Shown here piece after piece: positions 45,792 through 54,973 of a stretch of DNA of 64,000 nucleotides (within the stretch, counting starts at the first letter, position 1; each line of letters opens with the position of its first letter). The position numbers and the translations under genes were made by a program. The notes below the pieces were generated by a model. It saw only the letters and a list, made by a program, of their open reading frames with translations. It had not been told where the DNA came from and made no database searches. Source of the DNA: JAPPHA01 sp965221575 (lineage in GTDB: Bacteria; Pseudomonadota; Alphaproteobacteria; Rhodobacterales; Rhodobacteraceae); the NCBI GenBank assembly GCA_965221575.1, contig CBDCSM010000011.1:1-64000 (forward strand). Direction: 5' to 3'.

Positions 45792-46227
45792 ATGACCAAG
45801 ACTGCAGATCCTGTTGATTTTCGCGAACAGCATGGTGTTTACGCACTTAATGATGACGGTTTTTGAACTCGTCTATATCGGCCAAGCTGGCGGTCAAGGG
45901 AACGGACTTTTCGACAGATTGACGCAGCATACCACAGATCGTCTGGCAGAGAGATGGTCGCGCTTTAGCTGGTTTGGGCTTCGCCGGGTTCTTCAGAGAA
46001 ATGAGCTTAGTCAAGAAAATTTGCAAGCACATCCTGTCCTGACGGATGTTCTTGACCACATTTGAGGTATCCTGATCGCAGTATCGGAACCGTCACACAA
46101 TCTACAGCGTGGAAGATTCGGCCATACAGTCGAACAATATCTCGAATTCTTCGACGACGACAATCTCCACCCCGATGACCATGAAATGTTCAAAGAGATT
46201 CATGACCACTTGTTTTCGGAAAATTAA
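45792..46227 (+). pseudogene. GIY-YIG nuclease-domain gene broken by a T-run indel and a stop
   Basis: From ATG 45792 the frame gives MTKTADPVDFREQHGVYALN and stops after DDGF. Removing one T from the TTTTT at 45860-45864 joins it to FELVYIGQAGGQGNGLFDRL and RFSWFGLRRVL. GVYAL with LVYIGQ is the GIY-YIG core and FSWFGLR is typical of the family. A TGA at 46063 then interrupts the frame, which continues GILIAVSEPSHNLQRGRFG to a stop at 46227. The full protein would be about 144 residues. Confidence 0.75.
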
Positions 46228-46388
46228 ACGCCTGTATTCATCTACCTCGATCCTGTGATCGGCAAAAAAGTTTCACGATCGCCTCGTACCCGGCTGCCGT
46301 TGTCAGCCGGTCAGCCATTTCAGCAACGCTCTCCAACTGGTGAGCCGCTCGAGAGCGGGATCTATCGGTACCTCTCCCATCCGTATGA

Positions 46389-46541
46389 TCAGTTGGGGCC
46401 TGCCTCCCGGGACGTTTCAGTCTGCCAGACCTCGCCCATTTCGCCTACCTGCCCGTACTGCCTCATCCACTTCTTGGCGTCCCTGGTGCGGCCGACCTGA
46501 ACGACGCGTGGGTTGTCGTCACCCTTGACCAGCAACTTCAT
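46389..46541 (-). CDS. Very small basic protein overlapping an HTH gene
   Basis: A 50-residue frame, MKLLVKGDDNPRVVQVGRTR and onward. Its ATG overlaps the stop of the HTH gene by four bases (46538-46541), the arrangement of coupled gene pairs. It might be the small partner of a toxin-antitoxin-like unit. No motif was recognised. Confidence 0.4.
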   Translation of the reverse strand: MKLLVKGDDNPRVVQVGRTRDAKKWMRQYGQVGEMGEVWQTETSREAGPN

Positions 46542-46777
46542 GAATCGCCTTTTTTCGCCGGTCTCCCGACCAGGAACATGGGATCGATCCGCAGGGCCAG
46601 GGCCAGCGATTCCACCGTCGAGGTCCGCAGGTTGGATTTGGCGAGGTCCAGCTCCGAAATCGTGCCCAATCGCAGGTGCGCCAATTGTGCCAGCACCGCC
46701 TGTGACGGTTTTTTCCGGGTCCGGTGAAACCTCGGGTTGGCGGCGAAGGCCTGCGCCAGGATAGCCCCATGGTCCAA
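46538..46777 (-). CDS. Small XRE-type HTH protein
   Basis: A 79-residue protein. The helix-turn-helix pattern reads SQAVLAQLAHLRLGTISELD followed by STVESLALALRIDPMFLVGR, matching the Cro/CI-type LSQaeLAqlagvsrstIsxlE and tvexLAxALgvdp. It probably binds its own promoter. It lies next to a second, decayed HTH gene, so a duplication or tandem regulator pair is likely. Confidence 0.6.
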   Translation of the reverse strand: MDHGAILAQAFAANPRFHRTRKKPSQAVLAQLAHLRLGTISELDLAKSNLRTSTVESLALALRIDPMFLVGRPAKKGDS

Positions 46778-46815
46778 CTGCGCCCACCCCTCGCGGATGA
46801 AGACCTCCTCCTCTC

Positions 46816-47085
46816 AAAAGAGGGTTTTGCGCCTCGCTGTCAGGCGGTTCATGAGCTCGGCGGGTTCGATCCGAAACGACCGGCCGATCGCTTCCACCGT
46901 GGACAATCGCGCGTTCGTTTCCCCGCGCTCGATCTGGCCGAATGTTTATGGATTCAGGTCCGCGCGCCGGGGCGTGAGGTTGCACCTCTCCGCCGGGGAT
47001 CCGGTCGAATACGAGAGCGCCATGGCTTTGCTGTCGTCCGGGAGCGGATGGAAACCCGGTTTTCGGACATTTTTCATCAAAAAAC
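46816..47085 (-). pseudogene. Decayed XRE-type HTH gene
   Basis: In one minus-strand frame the end reads GQIERGETNARLSTVEAIGR then SFRIEPAELM, the C-terminal half of a Cro/CI HTH domain. Upstream in the same frame is a TAA, preceded by GSPAERCNLTPRRADLNP, which is the degraded first half. No intact start-to-stop frame exists. Confidence 0.55.
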
Positions 47086-47628
47086 GGCGCCCTGAGCCGC
47101 AATAATCAGCGTGAAATATCGGTCAGGTACGCTCAACGGAAAGAGAGAGGCCCGCAGGACACGGCTGGTGGCCGGTTTCACAGGCCGGATCGGGCCGGTT
47201 CGCGCTCCGGACCCGGAACAACGGTGTGGCGGCCAGCTGCGAAAGCTGCCGAAAGCAGTTCAAGGAGCAGGCTGACCTCCGTTGCGTTGGACACATGGCT
47301 CGATCGCCGGAATCCGGGAAATCCGTCCCGGAGCCGGACAGGCTTCTGCGCGATTCTGCTAGCCGCGGCCGGGCTCTGGCGTTCCAGCCATGCGCTGAGC
47401 GCACGTCGCCGGACTGTAATCGGGACACATGCGCATTCCGTTGATTCCCGGACTTCCGTGTGAGAGCATGACACCCGGAAAGAAGAGCAATTCCACCCGC
47501 CTCCGCGGCTGGCACAACGGCGGGGGTAGAGCGCTGCCCTCGATGCCCCGCGCTACCCATTTTCTGAGCATTTTGGCTGCGCAAACTTGCGGCGCAGGTG
47601 GAATGGTCGCACCCGCGGGGTTCGCCGG
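47086..47628. other. Intergenic stretch upstream of the nucleotidyltransferase
   Basis: About 540 bp. MNT genes are often preceded by a HEPN partner, so I looked for one here and did not see one. No other feature was recognised. Confidence 0.45.
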
Positions 47629-48102
47629 ATGACTGACCGGCTTCACCTGGATTCGAAGCACCGCCGTATGCTGGAAGCGCCGCTGCGGCAGCACTTGCCC
47701 GATACCGAGGTTTGGGCCTACGGCAGCCGTGTGAGCGGGAAGTGTTACAACGGGAGTAACCTCGACCTGATGCTGCGCGGATCGGGATTGACGGAAATCC
47801 CGATCGACCGAATCGGGGACTTCAACGAGGCCATGCAGGAGTCAATCATCCCCTTTCTTGTTGGGACACGCGACTGGGCCCGCCTGCCGGAGCGGTTCCA
47901 CCGTGAAATCGAGCGCGCTCACGAGGTATTGGCGACTTGGTACGGCTCCGTTAGAGCCCGTGCGGCGCGGTCCAGTCACGAAAGCGAACCGGTGTTTGCG
48001 GGAACGGGAATTGAATCCGGACATCGATGCCACCTGTGTCGGATGTATGGCCGTTTCCGGAACCGGTATCTATATTTGCCGGAAGCCGAAACGAGGTGCT
48101 GA
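47629..48102 (+). CDS. MNT-type nucleotidyltransferase with an altered active site
   Basis: A 157-residue protein. VWAYGSRVSGKCYNGSNLDL aligns with the GSRxxGxxxxxSDLDL active site of minimal nucleotidyltransferases, but the first Asp of the pair is Asn. The later part (SIIPFLVGTRDWARLPERFH) matches the MNT family through the third acidic strand, where VDVxDWA is replaced by VGTRDWA. In MNT-HEPN modules this protein is the antitoxin that AMPylates the HEPN toxin. Here the catalytic residue is lost and no HEPN gene is adjacent. The last 40 residues look like read-through. Confidence 0.6.
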   Translation: MTDRLHLDSKHRRMLEAPLRQHLPDTEVWAYGSRVSGKCYNGSNLDLMLRGSGLTEIPIDRIGDFNEAMQESIIPFLVGTRDWARLPERFHREIERAHEVLATWYGSVRARAARSSHESEPVFAGTGIESGHRCHLCRMYGRFRNRYLYLPEAETRC

Positions 48103-48140
48103 ACAGCCTGCGCCCGGTTCGATGTGGCAGGAGAGACCGG

Positions 48141-49040
48141 ATGCCCGAAGCGCTAAGTCTCAAACAGATCGGGTTTTACGACGAACACGGTTATCTTGTT
48201 CTGGAAAACCGCATCCCTGACGACACTGTTTCTGACATCCGTGGCGAGATCGCGCGATTCGAGGAAGAAGCCCAGGGGATGACCCGGTCGAACGACCGGT
48301 TGGACCTGGAAGACAGCCATACGCCCGACAGTCCAAGGATCCGCCGAATCAAGCTACCGCACAGGATCTCGGACGTCGTTCGTGACCTGATGTTCTCGGA
48401 CCACGTGCTGGCGCCGGTGCGCGACCTGATCGGACCTGATTTGCGGCTCCACACGACGAAACTCAACATGAAGTCGGCAGGGTACGGGGCGGCCGTCGAG
48501 TGGCACCAGGATTTCGCCTTCTACCCGCATACCAACGACGACGTCCTGGCAGTGGGCGTGATCATTGACGACATGGGGCTGGAGAACGGGCCGTTGATGG
48601 TTTTTCCCGGCACGCACAAGGGTCCGATCTTCGACCACCACGTGGACGGCGTATTCGCCGCGGCCATGGATCTCGCGGCTGCCGGGCTCGATGCCGACGA
48701 CGCGGTACCGCTTGCGGGACCGGCGGGTTCGATCTCGATACACCATGCGCGGATTGTCCATGGGTCGGCCCTGAACACCTCCGGGCGTGACCGTCGGCTC
48801 CTGTTCTACGAATGCATGGCGGCGGATGCCTTCCCGGTGATGGGATCGATGACCTCGTTCGGTTCCATGGAAGAATACAACGAGCGGATGCTTTGCGGCG
48901 CGTCGACCCTGGAGCCCAGGCTTCGCCCGGTCCCGGTTCGCATTCCCCTGCCGCTTCCGGAGAAACAGGGATCGATCTACGAGATTCAAAAGGGTCTCAG
49001 GAACAGGGGGTTTTCGGTTTACGGCAAGGGCGCCGCCTGA
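48141..49040 (+). CDS. Phytanoyl-CoA dioxygenase (PhyH) family protein
   Basis: A 299-residue Fe(II)/2-oxoglutarate oxygenase. The iron ligands are WHQDFAFYPHTNDD (HxD) and the distal His in HHARIVHGSALN; the 2OG-binding Arg is in SGRDRRLLFYE. The N-terminus EHGYLVLENRIPDDTV is typical of PhyH. Substrates in this family range from phytanoyl-CoA to ectoine and amino acids. ATG 48141 follows GGAGAGACCGG. It ends the accessory zone and precedes the amine-catabolism block, so an N-methyl or amino-acid substrate is possible. Confidence 0.88.
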   Translation: MPEALSLKQIGFYDEHGYLVLENRIPDDTVSDIRGEIARFEEEAQGMTRSNDRLDLEDSHTPDSPRIRRIKLPHRISDVVRDLMFSDHVLAPVRDLIGPDLRLHTTKLNMKSAGYGAAVEWHQDFAFYPHTNDDVLAVGVIIDDMGLENGPLMVFPGTHKGPIFDHHVDGVFAAAMDLAAAGLDADDAVPLAGPAGSISIHHARIVHGSALNTSGRDRRLLFYECMAADAFPVMGSMTSFGSMEEYNERMLCGASTLEPRLRPVPVRIPLPLPEKQGSIYEIQKGLRNRGFSVYGKGAA

Positions 49041-49277
49041 GAGCAATCCGACTTCCTGCCTCGCGCATTGATGGTCCTGGACCTGCCAATGCCTGACCTC
49101 GGGTGAGTTGGCGGAAGTCGTCCAGTCAGCAGGAATCCCCGGCACAACCACTCCCGCGTCTCCAACCCTTTTCCGGGATGAAACGTCGTTGCGGCCGCGC
49201 GCGAGCCGGTAGAATCCGGATAGTGTAAGGCCGATGGCGGTTTGCGAAGACATGCCGCATGCACCATTTTCGTCGCA

Positions 49278-50309
49278 TTACGGTCTCATCTCGTCATGTG
49301 TCCCGGATAACGCCGGGAAACGATGTCTTTGCATTCTGAACTTCCCGGGCGCCTGGCCATAGGCCCGCCTGAATGCGCTGGAAAAATGCGACGATCCCGA
49401 AAACCCGGTTGCCAGTGCGATTTCCGTCAGGCTCAGCGTCGAATGTCCCAACAATCGCCTGGCAGTCTCGAGCCGAACCTCACGATAATGACCCATGACC
49501 GTTCTTCCGATGTGGCGGGAAAACAGCCGGTTGAGTTGCCGGCCGGAGATGCCTGACAGGGTTGCCAACTGGTCCAGGGAAAGGGGATCGGCAAGATGGG
49601 ATTCCATCAGCGCGACCGCGTCGAGAACGGGCTGGGACGAAGTTCCGACGCGTTCGATCAGCCCGGCCCGTTGCGGTCCAGCCGACGGCCTGACATCGGT
49701 ATGCAGAAACCAGTCGCTCACGGAACGGGCAAACTCGGTTCCGAACCGCCCCGACAACAGCGCGTGCATGAGGTCCATCGGCGCCGTGCCGCCCCCACAC
49801 GTCACCCGGTCCCTGTCGATGACGTAAAGGCTGCGCTCGAGAATCAGGTCGGGCACGGTTTCGGCAAGCAACTGAGCGTGTTCCCAGTGAACGGTCATCC
49901 GCCGTCCCCGCATCACGCCTGCCTTCGCCAGCAAGACAGGTCCCCCCGAGACACCTCCGAGGACATGTCCGGTCAGCGCGAGCTTGCGAAGCCATGCGTC
50001 CATGCGACCCGGTTCGATTCCGAACGGATCGCCCCCCGCGAGGACCAGCAGGAGGTCCGCTTTCAATCTTCCCCCGACAGCACTGTCGACCGGAACCTGG
50101 AGCGAACCCGAACTCCTGACCTCGCATCCGGACTCACTGAAGTGCCTGACTTCGCAAACGGTCCTCCCGGTAAGAATATTTGCCGCGCGCAGAGGCTCGA
50201 CCACCGAAGCGTAGGACATCAAGGGAAATCCGTCGGTCAGGAGAACTCCAACCCGGAAAATTCCCTCGTTATGTCGAATTTTGTCCATTTTCGGAAAAAA
50301 ACCGTCCAT
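49278..50309 (-). CDS. GlxA/AraC-family regulator with a DJ-1/PfpI domain (GbdR/SouR-like)
   Basis: A 343-residue transcription factor. The N-terminal class I amidotransferase-like domain reads GVLLTDGFPLMSYASVVEPL and GHVLGGVSGGPVLLAKAGVM, with Ser at the nucleophile-elbow position instead of Cys. The C-terminal AraC domain has two HTH motifs: LDQLATLSGISGRQLNRLFS and LTEIALATGFSGSSHFSSAF. It is divergent from the sarcosine oxidase operon. Known relatives GbdR and SouR activate glycine betaine and sarcosine catabolism, so it probably senses such a compound. The start is 50309 or 50288; neither has a well-placed ribosome binding site. Confidence 0.88.
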   Translation of the reverse strand: MDGFFPKMDKIRHNEGIFRVGVLLTDGFPLMSYASVVEPLRAANILTGRTVCEVRHFSESGCEVRSSGSLQVPVDSAVGGRLKADLLLVLAGGDPFGIEPGRMDAWLRKLALTGHVLGGVSGGPVLLAKAGVMRGRRMTVHWEHAQLLAETVPDLILERSLYVIDRDRVTCGGGTAPMDLMHALLSGRFGTEFARSVSDWFLHTDVRPSAGPQRAGLIERVGTSSQPVLDAVALMESHLADPLSLDQLATLSGISGRQLNRLFSRHIGRTVMGHYREVRLETARRLLGHSTLSLTEIALATGFSGSSHFSSAFRRAYGQAPGKFRMQRHRFPALSGTHDEMRP

Positions 50310-50405
50310 TTCCTGATAGTCAATGATGCACGTGGGTTCGATCTTGGCAAGGTCGACTCACCAGCGAGCCGAGCATCGGAGCCCGGAATCCGGGAGGCAG
50401 GGACC
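50310..50405. promoter_or_regulatory. Divergent promoter region of the regulator and sox operon
   Basis: About 96 bp separate the two starts. It must hold the sox promoter and the likely regulator operator. No clear -35/-10 pair was identified by eye. Confidence 0.5.
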
Positions 50406-51656
50406 ATGCCATACTCGGCAATGAGAATACTCAGGGAAGGATTGACCGGTAACAGGGGATGGCGCCCCGCCTGGCGCGATGCCGAGCCAGGACAAGGGTA
50501 CGATGTCGTCGTTGTCGGCGGTGGCGGTCACGGGCTTTCCACAGCCTATTACCTCGCAAAGACGTTTGGCGTGACACGCGTCGCCGTGCTGGAGAAGAGC
50601 TGGCTGGGCTCCGGGAATGTCGGTCGAAACACGACCATTATCCGGTCCAATTACCTGTTGCCGGAAAACGAGCCCTTCTACGAGTTTTCCCTCCAGTTGT
50701 GGGAAAACCTCGAACAGGACTTCAATTTCAATGCCATGGTCTCTCAGCGGGGGATCCTCAACCTGTACCATTCGGACCCCCAAAGAGACGCGTTCGTCCG
50801 CCGCGGCAACACGATGCGGCTCGCCGGCGCCGATGCCGAAATCCTGGATGAAGAGGGCATTCGCAAGATGTGCCCCTACCTCGATTTCGAAAACGCCCGG
50901 TTCCCGATCCGGGGAGCGCTCTGGCAACCGAGGGGCGGGACCGTGCGCCACGACGCCGTTGCCTGGGGATACGCACGGGGAGCGGACCGCCTCGGCGTCG
51001 ATATCGTCCAAAAGTGCGAGGTGACGGGATTCCTGATCGAGGATGGTGTCTGCAATGGAGTCGAGACGAGCAAGGGTCCCGTGCGGGCCGAGAAGACGGC
51101 CGTTTGCGTCGCGGGATCGTCGAGCCGTGTCATGGCTCTCGCCGGAATCCGTCTTCCGATCGAATCCCACGTCCTCCAGGCTTTCGTCTCGGAAGGTCTC
51201 AAGCCCGTGCTCCCCGGGGTCATGACCTTCGGGGCCGGGCACTTCTACGTCAGCCAGTCCGACAAGGGAGGCCTCGTCTTCGGCGGAGATATCGATGGCT
51301 ACAACTCCTACGCCCAGCGAGGCAACCTGCCTGCCGTGGAAGACGTCTGCGAGGGAGGCATGGCGATCATGCCCATGATCGGCCGGGCCCGGCTTCTCAG
51401 GATATGGGGAGGGCTCGTCGACATGTCCATGGACGGATCGGCCTTTATCGATCGCACCGAAATCGAAGGCCTCTATTTCAACGGAGGATGGTGTTACGGC
51501 GGCTTCAAGGCCACGCCGGCGAGTGGCTATTGCTATGCGCATCTTCTGGCCCGGGACGAACCGCACGCCGTTGCCCGCGAGATGCGCCTTGACCGATTCC
51601 GGACAGGCCACCTGATCGACGAAAAAGGCCAGGGAGCACAACCGAACCTGCACTGA
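50406..51656 (+). CDS. soxB: Sarcosine oxidase beta subunit
   Basis: A 416-residue FAD protein of heterotetrameric sarcosine oxidase, where sarcosine is oxidised. The FAD motif is VVVVGGGGHGLSTAYYLAK (about residues 34-52) and GNVGRNTTIIRSNY is the family fingerprint. GGTVRHDAVAWGYARGAD holds the conserved His region linked with covalent FMN. The C-terminal WGGLVDMSMDGSAFID is also typical. ATG 50406 follows GGAGGCAGGG. It is first in soxBDAG, 82 bp before soxD. Confidence 0.95.
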   Translation: MPYSAMRILREGLTGNRGWRPAWRDAEPGQGYDVVVVGGGGHGLSTAYYLAKTFGVTRVAVLEKSWLGSGNVGRNTTIIRSNYLLPENEPFYEFSLQLWENLEQDFNFNAMVSQRGILNLYHSDPQRDAFVRRGNTMRLAGADAEILDEEGIRKMCPYLDFENARFPIRGALWQPRGGTVRHDAVAWGYARGADRLGVDIVQKCEVTGFLIEDGVCNGVETSKGPVRAEKTAVCVAGSSSRVMALAGIRLPIESHVLQAFVSEGLKPVLPGVMTFGAGHFYVSQSDKGGLVFGGDIDGYNSYAQRGNLPAVEDVCEGGMAIMPMIGRARLLRIWGGLVDMSMDGSAFIDRTEIEGLYFNGGWCYGGFKATPASGYCYAHLLARDEPHAVAREMRLDRFRTGHLIDEKGQGAQPNLH

Positions 51657-51737
51657 ATCAAGGGAGCAGTCGCTGATCATGATCATGGATTCCAGGCTGG
51701 AGGCAATCGAACCGCACGGACGTTCGGAGGCGCCTCG

Positions 51738-52025
51738 ATGATCATCAATCATCCTTTGCTCGGCCCAAGGGACGCCGCCGAGTTCGTCCATCTCGGCGAT
51801 GCCTCCCTGATCGACAGGCCCGACTGGCGTCACGAACGGGCGGAAGAGCTTTTTCACGATTACCTGTATCTGCGCGACAATCCGGCTGGCGAAATCCGGG
51901 AACTCTGGTTCCACGAACACGGCGACCGGAGCTGGTTGATCGTCACCAGGAACACCCTCACGCATGAGGTCACCAATGTTGAACTCGTGCGAGATCACGT
52001 TCGGGAATCGGGTCAGGATCGATGA
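51738..52025 (+). CDS. soxD: Sarcosine oxidase delta subunit lacking the zinc cysteines
   Basis: A 95-residue subunit recognised by GPRDAAEFVHLGD, the family core, ELWFHEHGDRSWLIVTRNT, and its position between soxB and soxA. Usual delta subunits carry a CPxCG pair just before GPRD and a later Cys, which bind zinc. Here the N-terminal pair reads HPLLG and the later position is Asp, and the protein has no Cys at all. The subunit is probably structural without zinc. It overlaps soxA by four bases. Confidence 0.88.
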   Translation: MIINHPLLGPRDAAEFVHLGDASLIDRPDWRHERAEELFHDYLYLRDNPAGEIRELWFHEHGDRSWLIVTRNTLTHEVTNVELVRDHVRESGQDR

Positions 52026-54973
52026 CCGGCGGATATCGAATCCGGACTGGCAGCGAGGACTCCGGCGCCCGCGTCGGATTTACGTTCAATGGCCGCCGCA
52101 TGGCGGGACGCGCCGGGGATACGCTCGCGTCCGCCCTGCTTGCGAACGGACAACGACTCGTCGGGCGTTCCTTCAAGTATCACCGGCCCAGGGGAATCTT
52201 TTCGGCCGGTCCCGAAGAACCGAATGCGCTGGTTCAGCTTCACCGGGGGGCACGGCTGGAGCCGAACACGCGCGCGACGGTGACCGAGCTGTTCGAAGGC
52301 CTGGAGGCCGGGAGCCAGAACCATTTCGGATCGCTCGAACGTGATCTCCTTGCCGTCAACGACTTGCTGTCACCGTTCCTGACTGCCGGTTTCTACTACA
52401 AGACCTTCATGTGGCCGAAATCGTTCTGGGAAAAACTGTACGAGCCGATCATCCGGGCGTCGGCCGGGCTGGGGCGTCTCAGCGGCGAGGCCGACCCTGA
52501 CGAATACGACAAGGGATTCCTCCATTGCGACCTGCTGATCATCGGCGCAGGGCCGGCGGGAATCGCGGCCGCCCTGGCGGCAGCTCCATCGGGAGTTCGG
52601 ATCATCCTGGCGGACGAGGACTTCGCAATGGGTGGCCGCCTCAACTCGGAGACGTACGAGCTGGAAGGGAAGCTCTGCCGGCTCTGGGGCGCCGATGCTC
52701 TCTCCGAGCTCGCGTCCTTCGACAATGTTCGCCTCATGCCGAGAACGACGATCTACGGTGCCTTCGACCACGGCATCTACGGTGCGCTGGAACGAAGGAC
52801 AGATCACCTCGTGCCGGGCACATCGACCGCTCCAAGGCAGGTCCTCTGGCGCATTTATTCCAGGCGAGCAATCCTGGCATCGGGCGCAATCGAACGGCCG
52901 ATGGCCTTCGGAAACAACGACAGGCCGGGGATCATGCTTGCCGGTTCAGTTCGCGCCTATGCCAACCGGTTCGATGTCTCCGGCGGTCGCCGCGTTGCCG
53001 TCTTCACCAACAACGACGATGGCTGGCGCACCGCCACGGACCTGCTTGCCAAGGGTGTCGAGGTGGCTGCGGTCATCGATACGCGCACGGGGGAACCGCC
53101 TGCCAGACTGACCGGGGTGAGCGTGTTTTCCGGGCAGGCCGTGATCAACGCGTCCGGGCGAAAGGGGCTCCGTTCGATCACGCTGGCCAACGGACAATCG
53201 ATCGATGCCGACTGTCTCGCCGTCTCCGGTGGATGGAACCCGGCGATCCACCTGGCGAGTCACCTTGGCGGACGACCGGTCTGGAACGACGGAATCGCGG
53301 GATTCGTCCCTGGAGGAACGCTGCCGCCGGGAATGTCGGTCGCAGGTGCGGCGAACGGGTCCCCGACCCTCGAAGGGGCGCTGCGGGACGGGCTCTCGTG
53401 CGTGAGTTCCATCCTCGAGGACCTGGGGAAACCCGCCCCGGCCTGGTCGGTCCCGAAGACTTCGGAAGAGCTCGCCGCAATCAGCGCCTGCTGGCTGGTG
53501 CCCGGGTGCCGCCACAGGGCCTGGATCGATTTTCAGAACGACGTGACGCAGAAGGACCTGGACTTGTCTTCCCGGGAAGGGTTCGGATCGGTCGAGCATC
53601 TCAAACGATACACGACCCTCGGGATGGGGACCGACCAGGGAAAGACCTCCAACGTCGTCGGGCTTGCGGTCATGGCGGAACTCTCGGGAAAGTCGATTCC
53701 CGAGGTCGGGACAACGGTTTTTCGGCCACCGTACACCCCGGTACCGATCGCCGCTTTCGCCGGACGCAGCCGTGCCAGAGACTTCCGCCCCGTGCGGTTG
53801 ACACCCTCCCACACGTGGGCGGTCGAACAGGGTGCGGTGTTCGTCGAGGCCGGCAACTGGCTCCGGGCGCAATGGTTCCCGCGGGCGGGAGAAACGCACT
53901 GGCGGGAGTCGGTCGACAGGGAAGTTCGCATGACCCGCGGCACGGCAGGGTATTGCGACGTTACCACGCTCGGAAAGATCGACATCAAGGGGCGTGATGT
54001 CGGGACATTCCTTGACCGGGTTTACACGGGCACATTCTCGACCCTGCCGGTCGGCAAGGTTCGCTACGGCCTCATGCTGCGCGAAGACGGCGTTGCGTAC
54101 GACGACGGGACCACGGCGCGGCTGGGGGAATCTCATTATGTCATGACGACGACTACCGCGAATGCGGGGCTCGTGTTTCGCAATCTCGAATTCGCCAGGC
54201 AGTGCCTGTGGCCGGAGCTTGATGTCCACCTCGTCTCGGTAACGGACGGATGGGCACAGTTCTCCGTCGCCGGCCCCAATTCCCGCGAACTTCTCGGTCG
54301 GCTCATCGATCCTGAACACGACATTTCCAACGACGCGTTTCCGTACATGGCCTGCGGAGAGATCAGCGTTTGTGGAGGACTGCAGGCAAGACTGTTCCGG
54401 ATCTCGTTCTCCGGTGAACTCGCCTACGAGATCGCCGTCCCGGCGCGCTACGGCGACGCGATGATCAGGAGACTGTCAGAGGCAGGAACCGAATTCGATG
54501 CCGGTCCGTATGGGACCGAGGCTCTCGGGGTCATGCGGATCGAGAAGGGGCACGCCTCCGGCAACGAGCTCAACGGCCAGACAACGGCCCTCAATCTCGG
54601 GCTGACGGGCGTGGTTTCGACAAAAAAAGACTTCATCGGCAAGGTGCTGGCCCAGCGTCCGGAAATGAAGCGTGACGACGCGGTTCGCTTCATGGGGTTC
54701 GTTCCGGTCGACGCATCTTCCGCCTTGAGCGCGGGTGCGCACTTTCTGCCACTCGACTCCGAGGCGACCACGGAAAACGACGAGGGCTGGATGTCGTCGG
54801 TCGCGTACTCGCCGATGCTTGGCCATTACATCGGGCTCGGGTTCATCCGGCGCGGCCACGAACGCGTCGGAGACGTAGTCAGGGCCTGGGACGGTCTGCG
54901 CGGCGCTGACGTCCAGGTCCGGATAGCTTCCCCGCACTTTTTTGATCCGAAGGGAGAACGACTTCGTGGTTGA
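52022..54973 (+). CDS. soxA: Sarcosine oxidase alpha subunit
   Basis: A 983-residue subunit that binds NAD and tetrahydrofolate and yields 5,10-methylene-THF. The N-terminal ferredoxin-like region is FTFNGRRMAGRAGDTLASAL, then SFKYHRPRGIFSAG. The Rossmann site is LLIIGAGPAGIAAALAAA (about residue 175). The C-terminal 380 residues are a GcvT-like folate domain (GTFLDRVYTGTFSTLPVGKV and EALGVMRIEKGHASGNEL). It overlaps soxD and soxG. The length is normal for SoxA. Confidence 0.95.
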   Translation: MTGGYRIRTGSEDSGARVGFTFNGRRMAGRAGDTLASALLANGQRLVGRSFKYHRPRGIFSAGPEEPNALVQLHRGARLEPNTRATVTELFEGLEAGSQNHFGSLERDLLAVNDLLSPFLTAGFYYKTFMWPKSFWEKLYEPIIRASAGLGRLSGEADPDEYDKGFLHCDLLIIGAGPAGIAAALAAAPSGVRIILADEDFAMGGRLNSETYELEGKLCRLWGADALSELASFDNVRLMPRTTIYGAFDHGIYGALERRTDHLVPGTSTAPRQVLWRIYSRRAILASGAIERPMAFGNNDRPGIMLAGSVRAYANRFDVSGGRRVAVFTNNDDGWRTATDLLAKGVEVAAVIDTRTGEPPARLTGVSVFSGQAVINASGRKGLRSITLANGQSIDADCLAVSGGWNPAIHLASHLGGRPVWNDGIAGFVPGGTLPPGMSVAGAANGSPTLEGALRDGLSCVSSILEDLGKPAPAWSVPKTSEELAAISACWLVPGCRHRAWIDFQNDVTQKDLDLSSREGFGSVEHLKRYTTLGMGTDQGKTSNVVGLAVMAELSGKSIPEVGTTVFRPPYTPVPIAAFAGRSRARDFRPVRLTPSHTWAVEQGAVFVEAGNWLRAQWFPRAGETHWRESVDREVRMTRGTAGYCDVTTLGKIDIKGRDVGTFLDRVYTGTFSTLPVGKVRYGLMLREDGVAYDDGTTARLGESHYVMTTTTANAGLVFRNLEFARQCLWPELDVHLVSVTDGWAQFSVAGPNSRELLGRLIDPEHDISNDAFPYMACGEISVCGGLQARLFRISFSGELAYEIAVPARYGDAMIRRLSEAGTEFDAGPYGTEALGVMRIEKGHASGNELNGQTTALNLGLTGVVSTKKDFIGKVLAQRPEMKRDDAVRFMGFVPVDASSALSAGAHFLPLDSEATTENDEGWMSSVAYSPMLGHYIGLGFIRRGHERVGDVVRAWDGLRGADVQVRIASPHFFDPKGERLRG

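Noticed and set aside
46389..47102. A 237-codon minus-strand frame covering both HTH regions
   Set aside because: Its translation is out of frame with both recognisable HTH domains for most of its length and has no family pattern.
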